DNA of 64,000 nucleotides from CAITSH01 sp025356665 (GTDB lineage: Bacteria > Pseudomonadota > Gammaproteobacteria > Burkholderiales > SG8-39), in the NCBI GenBank assembly GCA_025356665.1, contig JANXRV010000157.1, positions 9,084-73,083 on the forward strand. The letters are read 5' to 3'. The notes beneath the pieces were generated by a model, which did not search any database, had not been told where the DNA came from, and saw nothing but the letters and a program-made list of their open reading frames with translations. Positions 42,717 to 50,554 of the stretch are shown piece by piece. The position numbers and the translations under genes were made by a program. Each line of letters opens with the position of its first letter. The first letter of the stretch is position 1.

Positions 42717-44246
42717 CTAGCCAAGAAACAGCTTATATGCCGGATTGGCGCTCTCATCGACATGGGGGTAGCCCAAGGTGTCGAGAAATTTGCGGAACTG
42801 TGGCATTTCCTTTTTCGGCACCTGCATGCCGACCAGTACCCGGCCATTATCGGCGCCATGATTGCGGTAATGAAAGAGGCTGATGTTCCAGTCATTGCGC
42901 ATGCTGGACAGGAACCGCATCAGAGCGCCCGGGCGCTCCGGAAACTCGAAACGGTAGAGCAGTTCCTTTGTTGAAACGTTCTTGCCCCCGCCCTGTGGCG
43001 CATGGCCACCCACCATGTGGCGCACGTGTAACTTGGCCATCTCGTCATCAGAAAGATCGAGCGTCTTCAGACCGTAGCGCACCAGCGAGCGCACCAATTT
43101 TAATTTCTCGGCATGATCGCGCACCTGCACGCCGACAAAAACATGGGCCTCTTTCGGATGGGCCAGGCGGTAATTGAATTCGGTGATATTACGTGCCCCA
43201 AGGGCCGTGCAAAAGCGCTTGAAGCTGCCCGGCTGCTCGGGGATGGTCACCGCCAGAATGGCCTCGCGCCGCTCGCCCACTTCGGCGCGTTCGGCGACAA
43301 AGCGCAGGCGGTCGAAGTTGGTGTTGGCGCCGCAAGCGATGGTGACGAGATCCTTGCCGCGCACACCGGTTTTTTCGACATACACTTTCGCGCCGGCAAT
43401 GGCCAGCGCGCCGGCCGGCTCGAGAATGGAGCGCGTGTCCTCGAACACATCCTTCATGGCGGCGCAGATCTCGTCGGTGTCGACCAGAATGATGTCGTCC
43501 ACCAGTTCACGGCAAATGCGGAAAGTTTCCACGCCAACCTGCTTGACCGCGACCCCATCGGCAAACAAACCGACATGGTCCAGCGCGATGCGGCGGCCGG
43601 CCTTTAGCGAGCGCGACATGGCATCCGAGTCCACGGGTTGCACGCCAATCACCTTGATGCCCGGTTGCAGACGCTTGACGTAGGAGGCGATGCCCGAAAT
43701 CAGTCCGCCCCCGCCGATGGCGACAAAAATAGCGTGAATCGGCCGTTTAGTCTGGCGCAAGATTTCCATGCCAACGGTGCCCTGCCCGGCGATCACGTCG
43801 GGGTCGTCGTACGGGTGCACGAAGGTCAGCTTGCTGCGCTTTTCGAGTTTTCGCGCGTGCTCGTAGGCGTCGGAATAGGAGTCGCCAACCAGCACCACTT
43901 CAGCACCACGGCCGGCTACGGCATCAACCTTGATGCGCGGCGTAGTGACCGGCATCACGATCACCGCGCGACAGCCAAGCTTTTGTGCCGCCAGCGCCAC
44001 GCCCTGGGCGTGGTTACCGGCAGAGGCGGCGATCACCCCGCGCTTGAGCACGGGCGTCGGCAACAAAACCATCTTGTTATAGGCGCCGCGCAGCTTGAAC
44101 GAGAACACCGGCTGCATATCCTCGCGCTTGAGCATGATGTTGTTGCCAAGACGCGCCGACAGGTTGGGCGCAAAATCGAGCGGTGTTTCAATGGCCACGT
44201 CATAAACGCGGGCATTGAGGATTTTTTCAAGATAGTCGGTAGGCAT
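42717..44246 (-). CDS. ilvA: threonine ammonia-lyase, biosynthetic
   Basis: 509-residue PLP enzyme making 2-oxobutanoate from threonine, first step to isoleucine. The PLP Lys is in QPVFSFKLRGAYNKM, the cofactor phosphate loop is VAIGGGGLISGIA, and SAGNHAQGVA is present. Two ACT-like regulatory domains follow (AILAVTIPEQPGSFKRFC and ELLYRFEFPERPGALMRFL), as in the isoleucine-inhibited long form. The ATG at 44246 was chosen; upstream in-frame sequence to 44486 is unrelated and includes a 13-bp direct repeat on the other strand. Confidence 0.96.
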   Translation of the reverse strand: MPTDYLEKILNARVYDVAIETPLDFAPNLSARLGNNIMLKREDMQPVFSFKLRGAYNKMVLLPTPVLKRGVIAASAGNHAQGVALAAQKLGCRAVIVMPVTTPRIKVDAVAGRGAEVVLVGDSYSDAYEHARKLEKRSKLTFVHPYDDPDVIAGQGTVGMEILRQTKRPIHAIFVAIGGGGLISGIASYVKRLQPGIKVIGVQPVDSDAMSRSLKAGRRIALDHVGLFADGVAVKQVGVETFRICRELVDDIILVDTDEICAAMKDVFEDTRSILEPAGALAIAGAKVYVEKTGVRGKDLVTIACGANTNFDRLRFVAERAEVGERREAILAVTIPEQPGSFKRFCTALGARNITEFNYRLAHPKEAHVFVGVQVRDHAEKLKLVRSLVRYGLKTLDLSDDEMAKLHVRHMVGGHAPQGGGKNVSTKELLYRFEFPERPGALMRFLSSMRNDWNISLFHYRNHGADNGRVLVGMQVPKKEMPQFRKFLDTLGYPHVDESANPAYKLFLG

Positions 44247-44549
44247 GGTGTCTTCTTTGCGGTGGCGCTTCGCGGAAAATTGGAAATCTATTCCGGGCGC
44301 CAAGCCGGCTACTCTACACGAGCGACCCGTTTCGTTCACCCGTTTCGTTCTATCGTCACGCCATGCGCGACAGATTGCAGCGACACGACAGCAAGCCACG
44401 GCGCGCACGTACTGCAACCGATTACTGCACAAGCCACAAGGTCGTCGACCGCGCCGGCACAGGGTTGCACCGGCGAAGGCTTTCAACTTGCTGTTAGACT
44501 CGTCGCCTTTTTAATCGTGTTCCTGAAGACCTACTGTACTGGAGTGGCG
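44247..44549. other. intergenic region between ilvA and the alpha/beta hydrolase
   Basis: 303 bp without a gene. It must carry the divergent promoters of both neighbours. It holds a 13-bp direct repeat (44325-44350) inside an element partly repeated at 47133-47166. A GGAG site at 44541 serves the hydrolase. Long frames crossing it on the plus strand are continuations of ilvA antisense frames. Confidence 0.6.
44325..44350. repeat. 13-bp direct repeat ACCCGTTTCGTTC, two exact copies
   Basis: The two copies are head to tail. The surrounding text (CACGAGC ahead, TTCTAT behind) recurs with one copy of the CCCGTTTC core at 47133-47160, so this is a small dispersed element. Confidence 0.75.
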
Positions 44550-45404
44550 ATGACTGAAGCGCTTGTTCGTAATATTCGGATCAATTACGAAGTGATCGGG
44601 CATTCCGGGCCCTGGATCGCCCTCACCCCGGGCAGCCGACGCGCTTATGGTGAGTTAGTTAATCTGGCCCGGGAAATCGCGGCAGCCGGGTATCGGGTTT
44701 TGCTGCATGACCGCCGTAATTGCGGTGCATCTGAAGTTGCCTTTGACGGATCCGCTTCGGAGCACGAAGTGTGGGCCGACGACCTTTATGAATTGGGGCG
44801 GCAGCTTGGTGCGGATCGTCTGGTCGTTGGCGGCTCTTCCGCAGGAGCGCGCGTTGCAATTTTGTTCGCGATAAGGCATCCCGATGCACTGCGCGGGCTT
44901 TTGCTGTGGCGTTTGACCGGCGGCCAGGAAGCAGTCGACAAACTGGCGGAGAACTACTACGGACAATTCATCAAGCTCGCAAACAAGGGGGGCATGGCTG
45001 CCATCTGTGCAAGCGAGCACTTCAAGGAGTGCATCGCATCAAGGCCCGCCAACCACGAACGGCTGATGGCAAATGATCTGGGGCAATTTATCAAGGTCAT
45101 GCGCTTTTGGCGTGAGCGTTTTCTGGAATCGGCACGGCTGCCCATTGTCGGGGCGAGCGAAGCTGATTTGAGATCCATCGTCGCACCGGCCTGCCTCATT
45201 GCCGGCAATGACGTCATCCACACGCCGGTTACCGCCCGCAAAGCAGCCGGCCTTATCCCCGACTGCGAACTTCACGATGATGTGGTGCGCAAACGCGCGG
45301 ACGACCAGTTGCTCGAGGAATGGGATCGCAAGGAGTGGCGCGATGCGGAACCGCGCATCGCGCAGATTTTCACTGCCTTTTTACAGAACAAGCAAATCCG
45401 TTAA
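44550..45404 (+). CDS. alpha/beta-fold hydrolase
   Basis: 284 residues. The oxyanion region is IALTPGSRRAYGELV, an HDRRNCGAS turn follows, and the nucleophile elbow VVGGSSAGARVAILF holds the Ser. The acid and His would lie near AGNDVIHTP and the C-terminus. The substrate is unknown; close cap regions resemble those of ester or C-C hydrolases. ATG 44550 follows GGAG with good spacing. Any longer frame upstream is ilvA antisense. The cupin gene begins 29 nt after its stop, so the pair is likely one transcript. Confidence 0.88.
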   Translation: MTEALVRNIRINYEVIGHSGPWIALTPGSRRAYGELVNLAREIAAAGYRVLLHDRRNCGASEVAFDGSASEHEVWADDLYELGRQLGADRLVVGGSSAGARVAILFAIRHPDALRGLLLWRLTGGQEAVDKLAENYYGQFIKLANKGGMAAICASEHFKECIASRPANHERLMANDLGQFIKVMRFWRERFLESARLPIVGASEADLRSIVAPACLIAGNDVIHTPVTARKAAGLIPDCELHDDVVRKRADDQLLEEWDRKEWRDAEPRIAQIFTAFLQNKQIR

Positions 45405-45433
45405 TCACGCCCCACCGACTGAAGGAATCGAAA

Positions 45434-45913
45434 ATGAGTTTAAAAATTCGCCGCGTTGTAACCGGACATGATGAGCGGGGGCATGCAAAAATCGAAATCG
45501 ACGAGATAGCAAAAAATGTGATCTCCAACCGCCCGGGAGCGTCTTCGGCCGTCATCTGGGCGACCAAGGGATTTCCGGTAAACAATGACGGATTCGAGGA
45601 TCCAACGAAATCGTCATTCAAGACCACCGAGGAAAACGGCAGCGTATTTCGCGTTGTGCGCTACGAACCGGGCGTGACCCCGCGGAACCACCGCACCGAC
45701 TCAATCGATTACGCCGTGGTGATATCCGGCGAAATTGAAATGGAACTCGATGACGGCGTAATAGCCAAACTGCAGGCCGGCGATCTTTTGGTCCAACGCG
45801 GGACCATCCACAACTGGGTCAACCGCGGCAAAGTCGACTGCGTCATCGCTTTTGTGCTGCTCAGCGGCCACCCTGTGCGCGTTGCTGGCAAGCCTTTAGA
45901 TGCCATCGGCTAA
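45434..45913 (+). CDS. cupin-domain protein
   Basis: 159-residue single cupin. Residues about 85-140 carry NHRTDSIDYAVVISGEIEME, then LQAGDLLVQRGTIHNWVN with the second motif's His and Asn. This pattern is common among small cupins linked to catabolic hydrolases. The reaction is unknown. It forms a pair with the preceding alpha/beta hydrolase; a Bug receptor converges on its 3' end with 11 bp between the stops. It is not a close copy of the cupin in the pyr operon. Confidence 0.9.
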   Translation: MSLKIRRVVTGHDERGHAKIEIDEIAKNVISNRPGASSAVIWATKGFPVNNDGFEDPTKSSFKTTEENGSVFRVVRYEPGVTPRNHRTDSIDYAVVISGEIEMELDDGVIAKLQAGDLLVQRGTIHNWVNRGKVDCVIAFVLLSGHPVRVAGKPLDAIG

Positions 45914-45924
45914 GCGCCTTCGGG

Positions 45925-46884
45925 TCAGATCGGCTCGATTTTTGCAGCGCTAACTGCATCTTTCATGCGTCTGACTTCGTTGCGAAAAAAATCCGCGGTA
46001 TCACGGGCGTTGCGGTTGTCGGGAAAATAGCCGTCGCGCTGCATGATCGCGGCAACCTCCGGCACCTGGAGGGACTCGCGAATGGCGGCATTGAGCTTTT
46101 CGACGATGGCATCGGGCGTCTTACCGGGCGCAAAGAACATACCCCATGAGCCCATTGGCTCATAGCCCGGAAGAAGGTCTTTCAATAATGGCACATCGGG
46201 CAGAGGGGCGAAGCGCTTGCTGCCGGTAAATGCCAGTGGCCGCACGCGTCCGTCCTTGATCAGACCCATCACCGATGGTGGCGTCACAAACATCACCTGC
46301 ACGCTACCGCCGAGCAAGCCAGCCATGACTTCAGAGGCGCCCTTGTACGGGATGTGATCGATCAAGACGCCGGCCTTTTGGCTAAACATCTCGGTTGCCA
46401 GGTGGAGGATATTCCCGATTCCCGGGGTGCCGTACATCATCGGCTGCTTTTTCGCATAGGCGATGAATTCGGGCACGCTTTTGACTGCAGACTTGGCGTC
46501 AACCAGCATGAGCAGGCCATCGAGGATGCCCACAGTCGCCACCGGCTTGAGATCGGCAAGCATGTCAAAGCCGAGCGTTTTATAAATATACGGTGATGGC
46601 GTAATCGATGAGCTGGAAAAAAGCAGGGTATGGCCGTCAGGGCTGGACTGCGTCAGCGCGCGCGCGGCAATCATGCCATTGGCACCCAGTCTGTTCTCTA
46701 CATAAAACGATTGTCCGAGTGCAACCGACAGTTGCTGCGCAACCGTGCGCGCCTGGATATCGGGCCCGCTGCCGGCGGCAAAGCCGACAATGATCCGTAC
46801 CGCGTGATTGGGATATTGCTGCGCAAAAACCGTCGAAGCGGCAAACAAGATAACGACCGCCAACATTGCCCTTACTCGGAACAT
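45925..46884 (-). CDS. Bug/TctC-family periplasmic solute receptor
   Basis: 319-residue receptor. Signal peptide MFRVRAMLAVVILFAASTVFA, then QQYPNHAVRIIVGFAAGSGPDIQART, in which the usual Gly-Gly-x-x-Asp becomes Gly-Ser-Gly-Pro-Asp. Second loop PYKGASEVMAGLLGGSVQVM. The ATG at 46884 was preferred to one seven codons upstream because it leaves a compact signal peptide. It converges with the hydrolase-cupin pair, a frequent Bug arrangement, so it may import that pair's substrate from an independent promoter. Confidence 0.93.
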   Translation of the reverse strand: MFRVRAMLAVVILFAASTVFAQQYPNHAVRIIVGFAAGSGPDIQARTVAQQLSVALGQSFYVENRLGANGMIAARALTQSSPDGHTLLFSSSSITPSPYIYKTLGFDMLADLKPVATVGILDGLLMLVDAKSAVKSVPEFIAYAKKQPMMYGTPGIGNILHLATEMFSQKAGVLIDHIPYKGASEVMAGLLGGSVQVMFVTPPSVMGLIKDGRVRPLAFTGSKRFAPLPDVPLLKDLLPGYEPMGSWGMFFAPGKTPDAIVEKLNAAIRESLQVPEVAAIMQRDGYFPDNRNARDTADFFRNEVRRMKDAVSAAKIEPI

Positions 46885-47132
46885 TGCCCACTCTCCTTGC
46901 CGCATAAAAATTACCCGCTTTGGGCTGGCGCTTTTTTCGGCGCGCTCGAGAACACAAGGATACCCCAGTGCATCACGAACAGCCTGAACCTACATCGATT
47001 CGTTTTCGACACCGGTTTGCCGGCATGCACGCGTCGCTTGTCAAAACCCTGCAAGCGATGGACAGAAAATGTTCCTTGCGATGACGTGCCCACGCTGCGC
47101 GAATAAAGCCGGCAAGCCAGGGCCGCATCTTC

Positions 47133-47166
47133 ACACGAGCAGCCCGTTTCACTCTATTCTCGCGTG
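47133..47166 (+). promoter_or_regulatory. repeated element with -10 box TATTCT six bases before an ATG
   Basis: CACGAGC, CCCGTTTC and TCTAT occur in the same order as at 44318-44353. TATTCT (47155-47160) ends six bases before the ATG at 47167 with no Shine-Dalgarno sequence, consistent with leaderless transcription of the YqaA-like gene. Confidence 0.45.
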
Positions 47167-47577
47167 ATGCTCGAATGGTTCACCCCGGAAGCCGGCCTAT
47201 GGTCAATGTTTGCCGCCTCGTTCATCGCGGCCACGCTGGTTCCCCTTTCATCCGAGGCGGTACTGTTTACGCTACTCAAGCTGCATCCGGATTTACTCGT
47301 CCCGGCGATTGCCGTGGCCACTCTGGGCAACACGCTGGGGGGCATGAGCTCTTATCTGATCGGCCGTTTCATTGCGCAAAAAAAGCCGCTGAACCAACTC
47401 GCGCGCATGCGCCGCTGGGGCGCGCCGGCAATGATGCTGGCGTGGCTGCCCGTTGTCGGTGACGCGCTGTGTGTGACGGCCGGATGGCTTAAACTCAACT
47501 GGCTTGCGGTGTTGCTGTTCCAAGCGGCGGGACGTCTGGCCCGCTACTGGGCGGTAGCACAGGGCGCGAGCCTGTAA
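47167..47577 (+). CDS. YqaA/DedA-like small membrane protein
   Basis: 136 residues with about four hydrophobic segments, including LWSMFAASFIAATLVPLSSE near the N-terminus, AIAVATLGNTLGGMSSYLIG in the middle and APAMMLAWLPVVGDALCVTAG. The Glu/Ser turn and the G-N-x-x-G segment match YqaA, a short relative of DedA lipid transporters or flippases. Function is not established. ATG 47167 was taken rather than the GTG one codon earlier; both fit a leaderless transcript. Confidence 0.87.
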   Translation: MLEWFTPEAGLWSMFAASFIAATLVPLSSEAVLFTLLKLHPDLLVPAIAVATLGNTLGGMSSYLIGRFIAQKKPLNQLARMRRWGAPAMMLAWLPVVGDALCVTAGWLKLNWLAVLLFQAAGRLARYWAVAQGASL

Positions 47578-47587
47578 GGGGATACTC

Positions 47588-47839
47588 ATGGCAAAGAAAC
47601 GAAGCGGAAAGGCGCTCAAAAAAGCGCAGTGGGAACGTGGCTACAAGTCACACGGCTACTGGCTGGGAAAGGAAAAACTCGGCGACGTGCGCCAATCACC
47701 CAAAGGCGAGCGGGAGGCCCGCTATCTGTGGCAGGCCGGCAATCGCGCCGGCGAATCAATGACGCTGAACGATGCCAAACGCATGGTGGAATCGCTCACC
47801 GAACAAGGCGTCAAACAACTGGGCTTATTCGAAGACTAG
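47588..47839 (+). CDS. hypothetical small basic protein
   Basis: 83 residues, no family recognised. The N-terminus is Lys-rich (MAKKRSGKALKKAQWERGYK), the middle has ARYLWQAGNRAGESMTLNDA and the end is acidic (GLFED). It looks like a folded alpha/beta miniprotein, perhaps nucleic-acid-binding at its basic end. It starts 10 nt after the YqaA-like stop and probably shares its transcript. Its stop is 29 nt from that of the convergent uvrD-like gene. Confidence 0.75.
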   Translation: MAKKRSGKALKKAQWERGYKSHGYWLGKEKLGDVRQSPKGEREARYLWQAGNRAGESMTLNDAKRMVESLTEQGVKQLGLFED

Positions 47840-47868
47840 TCCGGGGAGCCACCGCGCCACGCGACGGT

Positions 47869-50169
47869 TCAGGCCGCCGTCAGCTTGGCGTACTCAAGGG
47901 CCAGCCACTTCATACCGTGCCGGCCAAAGTTGATTTGCACCCTCGCCTCGGCGCCGCGACCCTCGGCGCTAACGATGACGCCCGGCCCGAATTTGGCATG
48001 GGCGACATTCTGGCCAATACGCCACGGCGAGTCGTTCGAGGCGCTCGCCATCGACCTTGCCGGGGACGCCGGCCAGGCCAGATCCCTGGCCCGATCGTGC
48101 AGCGGCATTCCCACACCAAGGCGGGGTGACAGCCACTTGAGCAACTCCGGCGGGATTTCCTCGAGAAACCGGCTCGCCACGTTGTAGCGAGTCTGCCCGT
48201 GCAGCAGCCTGGTCTGCGCGAAAGTGAGGTAAAGCCGCTGCCGCGCGCGGGTAATGGCAACGTACATCAGGCGGCGCTCTTCCTCAAGCCCGTCGTCCGT
48301 CGCGGTGCTTTGCTCGTGCGGGAACAAGCCTTCTTCCAGGCCGGTGATAAACACCGCTTGGAATTCCAGGCCCTTGGCCGAATGCACGGTCATGAGTTGC
48401 AGGGCGTCGCTGCCCTCACCGGCCTGGTGCTCCCCGGCCTCGAGCGCGGCATGGGCGAGAAAATTCGCCAACGGGTCTATGCGCTCACGCGTCTCGACCG
48501 AAACGGGTTCGGACGCAGCGTCAAAATCAAATTCGGGCTGCGGCGCCCCCTCAGGTGCCGTCTGCGCCACAGGCGCCTGGGCGATAGTATCGACCATGAT
48601 CGAAGAAAGACCCTCCTCCTGCACGAAGCCGGTCGCCGCATTAACCAGTTCGTTAAGGTTCTCAACGCGATCTGCGCCGTCTTTTTCTTTTTGGTAATGC
48701 ACGCGCAGGCCACTGCGCTCGAGCATGTGCTCGACGATTTCCGGCAGCGGCAGGCCCTGCGTCTCGGTACGCAACGAATCGATCAGGCGGGTGAAAGCCG
48801 ACAATACCGCGCCGGCCTTGCCATCGAGCGCCGCCACCGCCGCGTAAAGCGACCCGCCATGGGATTTGGCCGTGTCCTGCAGCAATTCGAGCGAGCGGGC
48901 ACCGATGCCGCGCGTGGGGAAGTTCACCACGCGCAAAAAGGCGCCGTCATCTTCCGGGGTCGCCAGCAGGCGCAGGTAGGCGAGCGCGTGCTTGATTTCG
49001 AGACGCTCAAAAAAGCGCAGGCCACCATAGACACGATAAGGGATCCCGGCCGAAAACAGCGCATGCTCAATGATGCGCGACTGCGCGTTGGAGCGGTACA
49101 GCAAAGCCATGTCGCGCCGCGCCATGCCGTCACGGACCAGCGACTGCACCTCCTCAGCAATCCAGTGCGCCTCGTAGCCGTCGGTCTGTGCCTCATACAC
49201 GCGAAGCGGTTCTCCATGGCCGGCCGCAGTCCAGAGATTTTTCCCCAGACGTTTGCTGTTGTGCGAAATGAGCGCATTGGCGGCGTCAAGGATATGGCCG
49301 TGCGAGCGATAGTTTTGTTCCAAGCGGATGATGTTGCCGACGTTAAAGTCGCGTTCGAAGTCAGCCATGTTGCCGACGTTGGCGCCGCGAAACGCGTAAA
49401 TGGACTGATCGTCGTCACCAACGGCGAAAATCGCATTACCACCGTCCGGACGGTTTGTGCCATGGCCCGCCAGCAGCTTAAGCCAGCGATATTGCAGGCG
49501 GTTGGTGTCCTGGAACTCGTCGACAAGAATGTGGCGAAACCGCGCCTGATAATGTTCGCGCAGGATTTCATTGCGCGACAGCAACTCGAAGCAACGCAAT
49601 AGCAACTCGGAGAAGTCCACCGCGCCCTCGCGCTGGCACTGCGCATCGTAGGCCGCGTACAGCTCGACAGCACGCCGGGAAAATTCGTCAAAGACCTCGA
49701 CTTTATCGGCACGGTCCCCGGCCTCCTTGGCGCCGTTTATAAACCACTGCACCTGACGCGGCGGGAACTTGTCCTCATCAACATTCAGCGACTTGAGCAC
49801 GCGTTTGACCGCCGAAAACTGGTCCTGGGTGTCAAGAATCTGGAAGGTCTGCGGCAGGCCGGCATCGCGGTAATGCGCGCGCAACATGCGATTGCACAGC
49901 CCGTGGAAGGTCCCCACCCACATGCCGCGCGTGTTGATCGGCATCATGGCCGACAAGCGCACCAGCATTTCCTTCGCCGCCTTATTGGTGAAGGTGACCG
50001 CAAGCAGGCCGTTGGGCGTGATGTTGCCGGTCTGGATCAGCCAGGCGATGCGCGTTGTCAGGACACGCGTCTTGCCAGAGCCGGCGCCCGCCAGAATGAG
50101 CGCCGACTGATTGGGCAGCGTGACAGCCGCGAGTTGCTCGGGATTTAGATTGTCGAGAAGAGGGGGCAT
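47869..50169 (-). CDS. uvrD: UvrD-type superfamily 1 DNA helicase
   Basis: 766-residue 3'-5' helicase for nucleotide excision and mismatch repair. Walker A is ILAGAGSGKTRVL, motif II DEFQDTNRLQYRW, motif III VGDDDQSIYAFRGA, then NYRSHGHILDAAN, MTVHSAKGLEFQAVFITGLEEG (motif V) and YVAITRARQRLYL (motif VI). A C-terminal Tudor-like segment ends WRIGQNVAHAKFGPGVI, as in E. coli UvrD, and separates it from Rep. ATG 50169 starts PPLLDNLNPEQLAAV directly; the ATG at 50211 adds 14 unrelated residues. Confidence 0.95.
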   Translation of the reverse strand: MPPLLDNLNPEQLAAVTLPNQSALILAGAGSGKTRVLTTRIAWLIQTGNITPNGLLAVTFTNKAAKEMLVRLSAMMPINTRGMWVGTFHGLCNRMLRAHYRDAGLPQTFQILDTQDQFSAVKRVLKSLNVDEDKFPPRQVQWFINGAKEAGDRADKVEVFDEFSRRAVELYAAYDAQCQREGAVDFSELLLRCFELLSRNEILREHYQARFRHILVDEFQDTNRLQYRWLKLLAGHGTNRPDGGNAIFAVGDDDQSIYAFRGANVGNMADFERDFNVGNIIRLEQNYRSHGHILDAANALISHNSKRLGKNLWTAAGHGEPLRVYEAQTDGYEAHWIAEEVQSLVRDGMARRDMALLYRSNAQSRIIEHALFSAGIPYRVYGGLRFFERLEIKHALAYLRLLATPEDDGAFLRVVNFPTRGIGARSLELLQDTAKSHGGSLYAAVAALDGKAGAVLSAFTRLIDSLRTETQGLPLPEIVEHMLERSGLRVHYQKEKDGADRVENLNELVNAATGFVQEEGLSSIMVDTIAQAPVAQTAPEGAPQPEFDFDAASEPVSVETRERIDPLANFLAHAALEAGEHQAGEGSDALQLMTVHSAKGLEFQAVFITGLEEGLFPHEQSTATDDGLEEERRLMYVAITRARQRLYLTFAQTRLLHGQTRYNVASRFLEEIPPELLKWLSPRLGVGMPLHDRARDLAWPASPARSMASASNDSPWRIGQNVAHAKFGPGVIVSAEGRGAEARVQINFGRHGMKWLALEYAKLTAA

Positions 50170-50303
50170 TGCTAAAAAGACTGTGAGCGCCATACAGTTA
50201 TGACTGTTCACATTCTACCGCAGCGCACCCGCGCAATCGGCGTCCAGCACACAGTAAATCACCGATTTATGCCGCACGCAATGATGCAGCCCGGGGCACC
50301 AAT

Positions 50304-50340
50304 AGGCTGAAAACCCGCGCCAGCAGGGACTTTCCAGCCT
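50304..50340. repeat. dispersed palindrome, copy 4 (longest arms)
   Basis: Arms AGGCTGAAAA and TTTCCAGCCT match at nine of ten positions and enclose 17 nt containing CCCGCGCCAGCAGGG. Unlike copies 1-3 it lies between divergent genes, so here it is not simply a terminator for convergent transcripts. Confidence 0.75.
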
Positions 50341-50492
50341 GTTGGGTTTGTACTTACGGCGAAGGCGAAGGGGGGCGACAAAACTCCATGCGCGGACTCA
50401 AGCCCACGATCTTGCGTTGGGCGGGCTCAATTTCACTGCACGGCTTCGGATCGGCAACACCCATTTTACCCTTCAAGCCCGCGCTGTCCCGG

Positions 50493-50522
50493 TTCAGGCA
50501 AGCGCCTCACGCAGGCTATAAT
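50493..50522 (+). promoter_or_regulatory. sigma-70 promoter of leuS
   Basis: TTCAGG (50493-50498), 18 bp, then a consensus TATAAT (50517-50522). The leuS ATG is 32 nt beyond the -10. Confidence 0.7.
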
Positions 50523-50554
50523 TACAAGCTTCAATTTACGCTGCTAAAACAACA

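Larger units (their letters stand above)
50170..50554. other. intergenic region between uvrD and leuS
   Basis: 385 bp with no gene. It contains the uvrD promoter side, copy 4 of the dispersed palindrome, and a leuS promoter. A 13-nt AAATCACCGATTT near-palindrome is at about 50257-50269. Confidence 0.6.

Noticed and set aside
43638..44549. Long N-terminal extension of the alpha/beta hydrolase
   Set aside because: The extension is antisense ilvA; a Shine-Dalgarno site and ATG at 44550 begin the real domain.
48199..49602. 467-codon plus-strand frame
   Set aside because: Antisense to uvrD with intact helicase motifs.
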